DNA of 64,000 nucleotides from assembly GCA_031272185.1 (NCBI GenBank), contig JAISUG010000047.1:1-64000 (forward strand). The letters run 5' to 3'. Below are positions 53,240-61,363 of the stretch, in pieces. Made by a program: the position numbers and the translations under genes. Origin of the DNA: Lachnospiraceae bacterium (lineage in GTDB: Bacteria; Bacillota; Clostridia; Lachnospirales; Lachnospiraceae). Position 1 is the stretch's first letter. Each line of letters opens with the position of its first letter. Under the pieces are notes generated by a model. It saw nothing but the letters and a program-made list of their open reading frames with translations, ran no database searches and was not told the DNA's origin.

Positions 53240-54659
53240 GATCCTGACACACAACCACTGGCTGAAACTCCTGTCCGTGGTGCTGGCGTTTTTCGTGTGG
53301 CTCATCGTCCTCAATGTGTCCAACCCCATAGTGGCGCGTACCAAGGATGTGCCGGTGGAGGTGCTGGGGCAGGAAATCCTTTCCAAGGCCAACAAGACAT
53401 ACGAGGTCGTGAGCAAGACCACCGTGACCGTGAGTTACGGCATCCGCATGCGGGATGATTATAAGGTCAAGGCCAGTGATTTCAAGGTATATGCGGATCT
53501 GGCGGATATGTTTGACGTCACGGGCGCCATCCCCCTCACCGTGGAGGTGACCAACTCCGAGGTGAGCTCACTTTTGGACGGCAAGCCCACTGCCAAGCCC
53601 GGCACCATCCAGATCTCCATGGAGGATATGCAGCGCAAGCGCTTTGATTTGCTGACCAATGTGACCGGCGAGCCCGAGGAGGGGTATCTTTTCGGGACGA
53701 TTGCCGTCAGTCCGGACTATATCTACGCAACCGGGCCGGTGTCGCTCATCGGCCAGATCAACACCATCGGCATCGAGATCGACGGGGACAATGCCGGCGA
53801 AGACCTGGTGGGGGAGATCCAACCGGTGTGCTATGACGCCAATGGCAACAGGCTGAACCTGGGTGACCGTGTGGAACTTAGCCACGGCACCATATCATAC
53901 CGTATACCTGTGCTCAAGATCAAGACCCTGGCGGTGGAGCTGGACGTGTCCGGCCAGGTGGCTGACGGGTATCGCTACATGGGTGCGGAGAGCACATTGC
54001 CCACCCTGGAAGTGATGGGCCCGGCGTCTTCATTGGCGTACGTGAGCGCGGTGACCATCCCCGCAAAGGTGCTGAATATCTCGGGGCTGTCCATGACCAG
54101 GCAGGTGACGGTGGATCTGTCCCAGTACCTGCCCACGGGGGTCAAACCCATGGAAGGTGCCAACACCCAGACTGTGGTCACGCTGAAAGTGGACCCGCTG
54201 CGCATCGTCACGTTCCGCTTCGATCTGTATGAGGTCCCCCTTACCGGCGCCCGGGACGAGCTGAACTATGCGTTCGCGCCACGGACCATCGACGTCTCGA
54301 TACAGGGCCTGGAGCAGGAACTGCGGCTGCTGAAACCCTCCGACATGCACTTGAGCATAGATGTGTCGGCGCTTCGGGGCGGCGACATGCTGGGCGTGCT
54401 GGTGGTGGAAGTGCCGGAAGGGTTCGAAGAAAAGGGGTACAACAGTTTCGTGGTCACAGCCACGCCCAAGGAGACAGAGCCGGAAACGGGCGCCGACGGG
54501 GAGCTGCTGGGGCCTGACGGTGAGGTCGTGACGCCCGGCGAGGAACCGGGGGGCGAAGAAAGGGAAAACGGCGCACCTGAGCCGGAGTCCGATACGGACG
54601 AAACCGCACCGGGCGAAACCGCCGGGCATGAGACGCAGGATTCGGAAAGCGAGTCATAG
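53232..54659 (+). CDS. cdaR: CdaA regulator CdaR (YbbR-domain protein)
   Basis: 475 residues from the ATG at 53232, which overlaps the cdaA stop; GGAGGGGG lies before it. One N-terminal helix (LKLLSVVLAFFVWLIVLNV) and then repeated YbbR domains outside the membrane (NKTYEVVSKTTVTVSYGIRM, YIYATGPVSLIGQINTIGIEID, PTLEVMGPASSLAYVSAVTIPAKVLNISG and a fourth block near 345-420). An acidic Glu/Pro/Gly tail closes it. CdaR contacts CdaA and modulates its cyclase activity. Confidence 0.92.
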   Translation: MIRILTHNHWLKLLSVVLAFFVWLIVLNVSNPIVARTKDVPVEVLGQEILSKANKTYEVVSKTTVTVSYGIRMRDDYKVKASDFKVYADLADMFDVTGAIPLTVEVTNSEVSSLLDGKPTAKPGTIQISMEDMQRKRFDLLTNVTGEPEEGYLFGTIAVSPDYIYATGPVSLIGQINTIGIEIDGDNAGEDLVGEIQPVCYDANGNRLNLGDRVELSHGTISYRIPVLKIKTLAVELDVSGQVADGYRYMGAESTLPTLEVMGPASSLAYVSAVTIPAKVLNISGLSMTRQVTVDLSQYLPTGVKPMEGANTQTVVTLKVDPLRIVTFRFDLYEVPLTGARDELNYAFAPRTIDVSIQGLEQELRLLKPSDMHLSIDVSALRGGDMLGVLVVEVPEGFEEKGYNSFVVTATPKETEPETGADGELLGPDGEVVTPGEEPGGEERENGAPEPESDTDETAPGETAGHETQDSESES

Positions 54660-54664
54660 GCGGA

Positions 54665-54768
54665 GGGCGGACAAGGCAAACGCAGTGCGGCGGGCGGCGC
54701 CGAATGTGGGGCTGGCGTGATGAGGTGAGTGCAGGGCGATCCGGGGGGCGGACAAGGCAAACGCAGTG
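54665..54768 (+). repeat. direct repeat (81-bp spacing) between cdaR and ptsI
   Basis: GGGCGGACAAGGCAAACGCA plus GTG occurs at 54665 and 54746. No gene in 54660-54788. Confidence 0.85.
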
Positions 54769-54788
54769 TGTTGTGGGAGGAAATACGG

Positions 54789-56570
54789 ATGAGGATCAAG
54801 GGGATTGCGGCGGCGGAGGGTATCGGCATCGGGCAGGCGGTGCGCATCGAGGATGTAGTCCTGGATGTGGCGGCGCGCCCCATCGCCGATGACGATGTGG
54901 AGGTGGCGCGGTTTCAAAGGGCGCTGCACGCATTGATGGAAGAGACGCAGGCACTGGCAGATGAACTGGCAGCGAAGCTGGGGCCGAAAGAGGCAGAGAT
55001 CATGGAGGCCCACGTCATGCTCATGTCGGACCCCATGATCACGGATGAAATCGAAGCCACCGTGCGCAGGGACAACATCTGCTGCGAATATGTCATTGAC
55101 AATGTATACAAGACATACGCTGATATGTTCGCGTCCATGGGCGACGAGCTGATGCGCCAGCGCGCCAGCGACATGATGGACATCAAGGTGAGGCTGCTGC
55201 AGTCCCTGGCGGGGGTGCGGCCTGTGGACATCGGGGGGCTTGCCCAGGGCAGCGTCATCATCGCCAATGACCTGACGCCATCCATGACGGCGGGGATCCG
55301 CCCCGAAAACGTCGCGGGCATCGTGACACAGGTGGGGGGGAGGACTTCCCACAGCGCGATATTGGCCAGGGCCCTGGAGATACCCGCGGTGGCCGGCGCC
55401 GCAGGGGCGTTGGATGCCATAAAGGACGGCGACACGGTGATCGTGGACGGCTCCGCAGGGGACGTGTTCCGGGATCCTGACAAAGGGATCATATCCGCAT
55501 ACAAGGCCAAGCGGACGGTGTTCCTGGCGGACAAGAAAGAACTGGGGCTCTACGTGGGCAAACCTACCGTCACACTGGACGGTGTGCGGGTGGAACTGGT
55601 GGCCAATATCGGCAAACCCGCCGACCTGCCCAAGGTGCTGGAATACGACGGCGAAGGCGTGGGGCTGTTCCGCACGGAGTTCCTGTTCATGGACGGGGGC
55701 GCGGGCGACGGTGCGGCGGCAGGGACCGGTGCAGGCACCCAGCCTGCGGCGGCTTCCGGCAGGACGGCCATGCCCACTGAGGAAGAGCAGTTCGACGCCT
55801 ACAGGCAGGTGGCCGCGGGCTTGGGGGGGAAACCCGTCATCATACGCACATTGGACATCGGCGGCGACAAGGATATCCCATATATGGGCCTGGAAAGAGA
55901 AGACAACCCGTTTTTGGGGTTCCGCGCCATAAGGTACTGCCTGGCCAGGAAGGAAGACGTGTTCCGGCCGCAGCTGCGCGCGCTGCTGCGGGCAAGCGCA
56001 TTTGGCAACATCAAGATCATGATCCCCATGGTGACTTGCATAGAGGAGTACCGGGCGGCCAGGGCGCTCATCGAGGATATCAAGAAAGAGCTGGACGCAG
56101 AGGGCATCGCATACAAGAAGGACATCCAGGTGGGCATCATGGTGGAGACCGCCGCCGCATCCCTATTGGCGGATGTGTTTGCCAAGGAAGTGGATTTTTT
56201 CAGCATAGGCACCAATGACCTGACCCAGTACACCATGTCGGTGGACCGGGGCAACTCCAAGGTGGGATACCTGTATTCGCCGCTCCAGCCGGCTCTGCTG
56301 CGGAGCATCCGCCACATCATCCGGACCGCCAAGGATGCGGGCATCATGGTGGGCATGTGCGGAGAGGCTGCCGCGGATGCGCTGCTGATACCGCTTCTGC
56401 TGGCTTGGGGGCTGGACGAGTTTTCCGTGGGCGCGTCGAGCATCCTGCGAACCAGGAAGCGCATATGCGGGTATGACGCCGGCAAACTGCAGGAAGTGGC
56501 GGACAAAGCGCTGTCATTGGACACGGCGGCGGAAGTGGAGGCGTATATGCGCACGGTGGTGGAGGGGTGA
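54789..56570 (+). CDS. ptsI: PTS enzyme I (PEP-protein phosphotransferase)
   Basis: 593 residues; RBS GGGAGGAAA. The N-terminal HPr-binding helices lead to the phospho-His segment GGRTSHSAILAR (His188). The PEP-binding barrel has GVGLFRTEFLFM, RTLDIGGDKDIPYMGLEREDNPFLGFRAIR, IGTNDLTQYTMSVDR, and the catalytic Cys in GMCGEAAAD. An insertion of about 25 residues (GDGAAAGTGAGTQPAAAS) lies after FLFM, a site where other EI proteins have only a short loop. No ptsH is nearby. Confidence 0.95.
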   Translation: MRIKGIAAAEGIGIGQAVRIEDVVLDVAARPIADDDVEVARFQRALHALMEETQALADELAAKLGPKEAEIMEAHVMLMSDPMITDEIEATVRRDNICCEYVIDNVYKTYADMFASMGDELMRQRASDMMDIKVRLLQSLAGVRPVDIGGLAQGSVIIANDLTPSMTAGIRPENVAGIVTQVGGRTSHSAILARALEIPAVAGAAGALDAIKDGDTVIVDGSAGDVFRDPDKGIISAYKAKRTVFLADKKELGLYVGKPTVTLDGVRVELVANIGKPADLPKVLEYDGEGVGLFRTEFLFMDGGAGDGAAAGTGAGTQPAAASGRTAMPTEEEQFDAYRQVAAGLGGKPVIIRTLDIGGDKDIPYMGLEREDNPFLGFRAIRYCLARKEDVFRPQLRALLRASAFGNIKIMIPMVTCIEEYRAARALIEDIKKELDAEGIAYKKDIQVGIMVETAAASLLADVFAKEVDFFSIGTNDLTQYTMSVDRGNSKVGYLYSPLQPALLRSIRHIIRTAKDAGIMVGMCGEAAADALLIPLLLAWGLDEFSVGASSILRTRKRICGYDAGKLQEVADKALSLDTAAEVEAYMRTVVEG

Positions 56571-56599
56571 TGCCTTCGCCTAGGACATGCGCCGGGCCC

Positions 56600-56711
56600 G
56601 ACGTGTGGGACGTGTGACGAAACGAAACCCGAGGGGGTCAGCGGGTTCAGCCGCCACGTATGCGGGACTGACGTGTGGGACTTGTGGCGAAACGACACCC
56701 GAGGGGGGAGA
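56600..56711 (+). repeat. 70-bp-period duplicate ahead of the next gene's start
   Basis: A 40-bp element with GACGTGTGGGACGTGTG and CCCGAGGGGG occurs at 56600 and 56670. The second copy supplies the RBS of the following gene. Confidence 0.85.
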
Positions 56712-56713
56712 CC

Positions 56714-58657
56714 GTGGGGCATGGACGCAACTTTGGCCGGCGCATGAGGATGGGCATGATCGTAGTTACCGTTTGTTTCTTTCTTGCATACCTGGCGGCA
56801 AGGTGGGAGGCGGCCCCCCTTGCCGCTTTACTATGCTTTGGTGCGGCCGCATGGGGTGCGTGGGTGGATAACGGGGGGGGGCGGGGATCCCCCGCATCCG
56901 AAACCGGCAAAATGCATCCGGCACATTTTCCGTCTTCCCCTGCATGGGCGACAAAGTGGGGGTCAAAGGACAGCGGGGTTGCGGTGAAGGCATTTGCGTC
57001 GGTTTCCGGCGCACTTTCGCTCCGGACGGTTTTCACGTGCTCATGGCTATGCGGCATGGGGGTTTCGTGCCTGCGGCTAAGCTACCTGCAAAAGCCCTGG
57101 CACCCGATGACATGGCTGGCTTTCTATGTGGCCTATGCGGGGTTTTGGGCATCCTATGGGTTTTGGGGGATGCGGGGGCGTCAGGGGGTCGGTGGGAAAG
57201 AAGAACGTGCCGAACCGAAGGATGGCGCAATTGCCACTTCAAGGCTGTTTGCGGCTATCTGCGTCCTGACGGCGGTTTCGCTGTGCGCTTTCGCGGCAGA
57301 GGCAATGATACTGGGATATGTGCCGTTGTTTGTGCAGGGCGTACCGCACGCATACTCGTATTTCCACATCAGCGGGCTGCATTACTTCACGGTGGTCTGC
57401 GTGCTGGTGCCGGGGCTGGCGGTGCAGTATCTGGGGCGGGACTGCGCAGGGGCGCCTGTTGCGCAGCATCCGGGGCATGGCCCCGCCGGGGAGCCTGGGG
57501 TTGGGGGCAGGAACGCATTTCATAGAAGAATTGCGGTGATGGCCTGCTGCGCCTTGTCCCTGGCCATACCACTGCTGTGCGTGTCCAGGTTCCAGCTGTT
57601 GTTTGCGGTGGCGGTGGCGGGGATATGCTTTGCGTGCCGCCGCAGGGCGAGACGGGCCAATCCGGGGGCGCAAGATGCGGCTGAAGAGGCGAGGCCCGGC
57701 GTTTCGTCGGCAGCCCCGGCGAGAGGGGAAAAGCCGGGGGCGCAAGAAGCGGCCGAAGGGGCGAGGCCCGGCGTTTCGCCGGCAGCCCCGACGAGAGGGG
57801 AAAAGCCGGGGGCGCAAGAAGCGGCCGACCGGGGCGGTATCTGCGGCACCGGTTTGCCTGCGGGATGCGTGGGGCATGACATGGCAGGGAACCGTGGGGG
57901 GAGCGGAGCTAACTGCGGTGAAAGGAAGAAATGGATGCGCGCTCTCGTTGCGGTCGCGGTTTGCGCCGGGATGGTGGGGGCGTATGTCGCATTGAGCGTG
58001 GCCAGGGGGCATTCCGTGGATTACCTCAATGGGATATTCGAGATGAAAAACCCATCAACCCCCATCTGGGTGAGCCAGCCATACATCTACATCGCGAACA
58101 ATTTCGACAATTTCAACCGCCTGGTTGAGGACTTGCCGGCGCACACCCTGGGGCTGCGGATGTTCTATCCGGTTTTTGCGCTTTCAGGCGTCAAGTTCGC
58201 ATTCCCGCAGTTTTCGAGTTTCCCGCTCTATGTGACGAAGACGGAGCTGACCACGCTTACGATGTTCTACGACGCCTACTATGATTTCGGACTGGTGGGG
58301 GTGGCGGGCCTGTCGGCGCTGCTGGGGTGCTGCAGTGCCCTGCTGGACGGGTATATGGGACGTTCCGTGTGGCAAACAACCTCGCAGCCCAGGTGCTGCA
58401 GCGCGCTGCCGGACGGGTATATGGGGCGGTCGGCCGGGATCGCCCGGACCATGGACGGCCGTGCGCCGGGCGTAGAATGCAAGGAACCCGGCACATGGCA
58501 AAACCCCGCAGCCCTGCTTTTCTATGGGCAGTTCGCGGTATATCTGATGCTTTCATTTTTCACCACTTGGTTTTCAAACCCCGCCACATGGTTCTACTTT
58601 GCCGTAACCGCCATACTGTGGTTGTCGCTGGACGAGCGCAAAGGCAAAACCCGCTGA
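56714..58657 (+). CDS. polytopic membrane protein, oligosaccharide polymerase-like
   Basis: 647 residues from GTG 56714 (RBS GAGGGG); ATGs at 56744 and 56750 are alternatives. About ten to twelve helices, e.g. MIVVTVCFFLAYLAARW, LHYFTVVCVLVPGLAVQYL, VMACCALSLAIPLLCVSRFQLLFAVAVAGICFA, ALVAVAVCAGMVGAYVALSVA, then a large loop (YLNGIFEMKNPSTPIWVSQPYIYIANNFDNF) and LTMFYDAYYDFGLVGVAGLSALLG near the end. This layout is like Wzy/O-antigen polymerases and ligases. A cytoplasmic stretch (about 310-375) consists of 24-residue repeats, ARPGVS-AAP-RGEKPGAQEAAE (DNA period 72 bp). It may polymerise a surface glycan, but no glycosyltransferases are nearby. Confidence 0.65.
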   Translation: MGHGRNFGRRMRMGMIVVTVCFFLAYLAARWEAAPLAALLCFGAAAWGAWVDNGGGRGSPASETGKMHPAHFPSSPAWATKWGSKDSGVAVKAFASVSGALSLRTVFTCSWLCGMGVSCLRLSYLQKPWHPMTWLAFYVAYAGFWASYGFWGMRGRQGVGGKEERAEPKDGAIATSRLFAAICVLTAVSLCAFAAEAMILGYVPLFVQGVPHAYSYFHISGLHYFTVVCVLVPGLAVQYLGRDCAGAPVAQHPGHGPAGEPGVGGRNAFHRRIAVMACCALSLAIPLLCVSRFQLLFAVAVAGICFACRRRARRANPGAQDAAEEARPGVSSAAPARGEKPGAQEAAEGARPGVSPAAPTRGEKPGAQEAADRGGICGTGLPAGCVGHDMAGNRGGSGANCGERKKWMRALVAVAVCAGMVGAYVALSVARGHSVDYLNGIFEMKNPSTPIWVSQPYIYIANNFDNFNRLVEDLPAHTLGLRMFYPVFALSGVKFAFPQFSSFPLYVTKTELTTLTMFYDAYYDFGLVGVAGLSALLGCCSALLDGYMGRSVWQTTSQPRCCSALPDGYMGRSAGIARTMDGRAPGVECKEPGTWQNPAALLFYGQFAVYLMLSFFTTWFSNPATWFYFAVTAILWLSLDERKGKTR

Positions 58658-58750
58658 TGTCGGCGCAGCACGTCATGGCAGTTTGCTGCTGACGTTGCGG
58701 GTGTTGCAGACTGCAAAACCCGCTGATGCCGGCGCAGCGCGTCATGGCAT
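58644..58750 (+). repeat. 69-bp-period duplicate of the polymerase-like gene's 3' end
   Basis: GCAAAACCCGCTGATG, covering the last codons and stop, recurs at 58713, with the following GGCGCAGC-CGTCATGGCA. Confidence 0.9.
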
Positions 58751-58909
58751 GTGCATGCATTGTGTTTGGCATTTCGACATTATTTTCCATAAACCGCACA
58801 TTTTTTTCTATGGATTTCCAGATGCCCCTTTGCTAGGATATACCCGGGATCGGAAAGAGCTTCCGACCTTGGCATTGTTTGCGTACGGGCCGTCACCGGG
58901 CGGCGACGA

Positions 58910-59156
58910 GATGCACAGGAGGCAAATGTGCTATGCAGCGGCGCCGGGGCATCCGTGATGGGTGTCGGCGAGGCTGCGCGGCAAGCAAATGGATGAGAGT
59001 GTACTATGTGGTGCCGCCGGTGTATCCATGAGGGGAGCTGATGCGTCCGTATGGCAGCAGGCAAGTGGATGAGTGTGTACAATACGGCGCCGGGGCATCC
59101 GTGATGGGTGCCGGTGCGGCCGCGCAGGAGGCAAAAGGATGAGTGTGTACTATGTG
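58910..59156 (+). repeat. 70-76 bp tandem copies of the GH120 gene's start region
   Basis: Three copies of an RBS-like purine stretch plus GGATGAGTGTGTAC. The decoy ATGs are at 58993 and 59069, the true start at 59139 (76- and 70-bp spacing). Upstream 58750-58910 is AT-richer and has no gene. Confidence 0.85.
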
Positions 59157-61115
59157 AGCCCCTCGGGGTCCGACAAAGGGCCGGGGAGCAAGGAAGCGCC
59201 GTTCCGGACGATTTCCCATGGGGCGAAGGTGGCCCAGCGGGGCGACCGGGTGGTGGTGCGGGAAGGGGTCTACCGGGAGTGGGTGAAACCGAAACACTCC
59301 GGACACTCCGACACGGAGCGTATCACCTACGAAGCCGCGCCAGGCGAGAAGGCTGTCATCAAAGGCAGCGAACAGATCACAGGCTGGGAAAATGTGGAAG
59401 GAACCCTATGGAAAGTGACCATACCCAACACATTTTTCGGCGACTACAACCCATACAAGGAGAAACTGGGGGGCGATTGGTTCGTCTACCCCACCCAGTG
59501 GGACGTGCACGCAGGTGACGTGTACATAGGCGGGAGGTCGCTGTACGAGGCGAAATCCCTGGAGGACGTGCGCCATCCGGAAAAGAGGGAGCATGGTTTC
59601 GTGCCCCGCTGGTCCAAGTACATAGAGAAAATCCCTGACCCCGAGTGGACCGTGCACGTGTGGTACGCCCAGGTGGATGACGAGTACACCACCATCCATG
59701 CCAACTTCCAGGGCGCGGACCCGAACAAATCCCTGACGGAGATCAATGTGCGGCAATGCTGTTTCTACCCCGACAAGCCGGGGGTGGACTATATCACGGT
59801 GCGGGGGTTCGAGATGTGCCAGGCCGCGACGCCATGGACGCCCCCCACGGCCGACCAGCCGGGCCTCATAGGGGCGCATTGGAGCAAGGGGTGGGTCATC
59901 GAGGGCAATGTGTTCCATGACTCGAAATGCTCCGCCATCAGCATAGGCAAAGAGGCGTCCACGGGGCACAACCTCTGCACCCGCCGCCATCGCAAGCCGG
60001 GCTACCAGTACCAGATGGAGGCGGTTTTCAGGGCGTACAAGATCGGTTGGGGCAAGGAGAAAATCGGCTCCCACGTGATCAGGGACAACACCATCTACGA
60101 CTGTGGGCAGAACGGCGTGGTGGGCCATATGGGGTGCATATTCTCCCGGATCTACGGCAACCACATCTACAACATAGCGGTGAAGCACGAGTTTTTCGGG
60201 TATGAGATAGCCGGCATCAAGCTTCACGCCGCCATCGACGTGCAGATCACCGGGAACCACATCCACGACTGCACGCTGGGCACATGGCTGGACTGGCAGG
60301 CACAGGGCACCAGGGTGAGCGCCAACCTGTACTATAACAATGACCGCGACCTGATGATCGAGGTGACCCATGGCCCCCATACCGTGGACAACAACATATT
60401 TGGGTCGCCCTACACATTCGACAATGTGTCGGAGGGCGGGGCGTACATACACAACCTGTTTGCGGGGGTCACCAGGCGCATCAACATCCTGGACCGCTCC
60501 ACGCCATACCATTTCCCCCACTCCACGGACCCGGCGGGGAGCGTGGTGGTGTACGGCGGCGACGACCGGTTCTACCAGAACGTGTTCCTGTCGCCCAAAG
60601 AATGGGAGGCCGACGAGAACGAGGCCGCAAAGGTCAGCGGGTTTGACAGGGAGGAGACATTTTACTCCGCGACGGAAAGCTACAACGGGTCCCCGACGTC
60701 ATTGGAAGAATACGTGGGGCGGGTGACATCCGAATCCGGCGACCTGGAGGCATTCCTGAAAGTGCAGCAGCCGGTGTACATCGACCGCAACGTATACTTG
60801 AATGGCGCCGCGTCCTTCAACCGTGAGGAACACAAATTCACCGCGGGTGAGAACCCTGGTTTCCGGGTGACCCGGGAGGCGGACGGCGTATATGTGTCGA
60901 TCAACCTCCCGGCGGGCGTGTTCGAAATGGAGACGGGCTTGGTGGACACCGCCGGGCTGGGAAGCACCCGCATAGTGGACCAGGGGTTCGAAAACCCTGA
61001 CGGATCCGCCATCGTGTTCGACACGGACCTATGCGGGAGAAAGCGCGGGGGCAAACCCGTGCCGGGGCCGCTGGAGGGCGTGAAGGCCGGGGCGAACCGG
61101 GTCAAAGTGTGGTGA
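59139..61115 (+). CDS. GH120-like beta-xylosidase, parallel beta-helix
   Basis: 658 residues, no signal peptide, so intracellular; RBS GGAGG. The whole length resembles the GH120 beta-xylosidase of Thermoanaerobacterium: VYYVSPSGSDKGPGSKEAPF, REGVYREWVKPK, NPYKEKLGGDWF, FQGADPNKSLTEINVRQCCFYP, AATPWTPPTADQPGLIG, KCSAISIGKEASTGHN, KPGYQYQMEAVF, HAAIDVQITGN, LPHST-like FPHSTDPAG, VYGGDDRFYQN. From the family, the nucleophile Asp should be D385 (TWLDWQAQG) and the acid/base Glu E408 (DLMIEVTHG); their spacing of 23 is as I recall for the characterised enzyme. It probably releases xylose from xylo-oligosaccharides brought in by the following ABC transporter. Confidence 0.88.
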   Translation: MSVYYVSPSGSDKGPGSKEAPFRTISHGAKVAQRGDRVVVREGVYREWVKPKHSGHSDTERITYEAAPGEKAVIKGSEQITGWENVEGTLWKVTIPNTFFGDYNPYKEKLGGDWFVYPTQWDVHAGDVYIGGRSLYEAKSLEDVRHPEKREHGFVPRWSKYIEKIPDPEWTVHVWYAQVDDEYTTIHANFQGADPNKSLTEINVRQCCFYPDKPGVDYITVRGFEMCQAATPWTPPTADQPGLIGAHWSKGWVIEGNVFHDSKCSAISIGKEASTGHNLCTRRHRKPGYQYQMEAVFRAYKIGWGKEKIGSHVIRDNTIYDCGQNGVVGHMGCIFSRIYGNHIYNIAVKHEFFGYEIAGIKLHAAIDVQITGNHIHDCTLGTWLDWQAQGTRVSANLYYNNDRDLMIEVTHGPHTVDNNIFGSPYTFDNVSEGGAYIHNLFAGVTRRINILDRSTPYHFPHSTDPAGSVVVYGGDDRFYQNVFLSPKEWEADENEAAKVSGFDREETFYSATESYNGSPTSLEEYVGRVTSESGDLEAFLKVQQPVYIDRNVYLNGAASFNREEHKFTAGENPGFRVTREADGVYVSINLPAGVFEMETGLVDTAGLGSTRIVDQGFENPDGSAIVFDTDLCGRKRGGKPVPGPLEGVKAGANRVKVW

Positions 61116-61194
61116 GGCAGCGCCGGGGCGAAGACGAGGCAAAGCTAGGTCGCAGTCGGGGTGAAACCGTGGCGAAGCCTGGGCCAAGCCATGG

Positions 61195-61255
61195 TGAAGC
61201 CGAGGCAAAGTCGAGGCAAAGTCAAGGCAAAGTCGAGGCAAAGTCAAGGCGATGC
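61195..61255 (+). repeat. 11-bp tandem repeat AGGCAAAGTCR
   Basis: Four to five head-to-tail copies of AGGCAAAGTC(G/A) after the xylosidase gene; similar GGCAAAGC/GGCGAAGC motifs extend from 61120 to 61285. No gene in 61116-61363, which ends with the RBS AAAGGAGGGG. Confidence 0.85.
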
Positions 61256-61363
61256 CATGCCATGGTGAAGTTTGGGCGAAGCCGTGCGTAGTCTCGGAAG
61301 CTGCGGGGCCCGCAGCGATACAAGGCATAAGGTGCCACAACCTGTGAATAAAGGAGGGGAACT

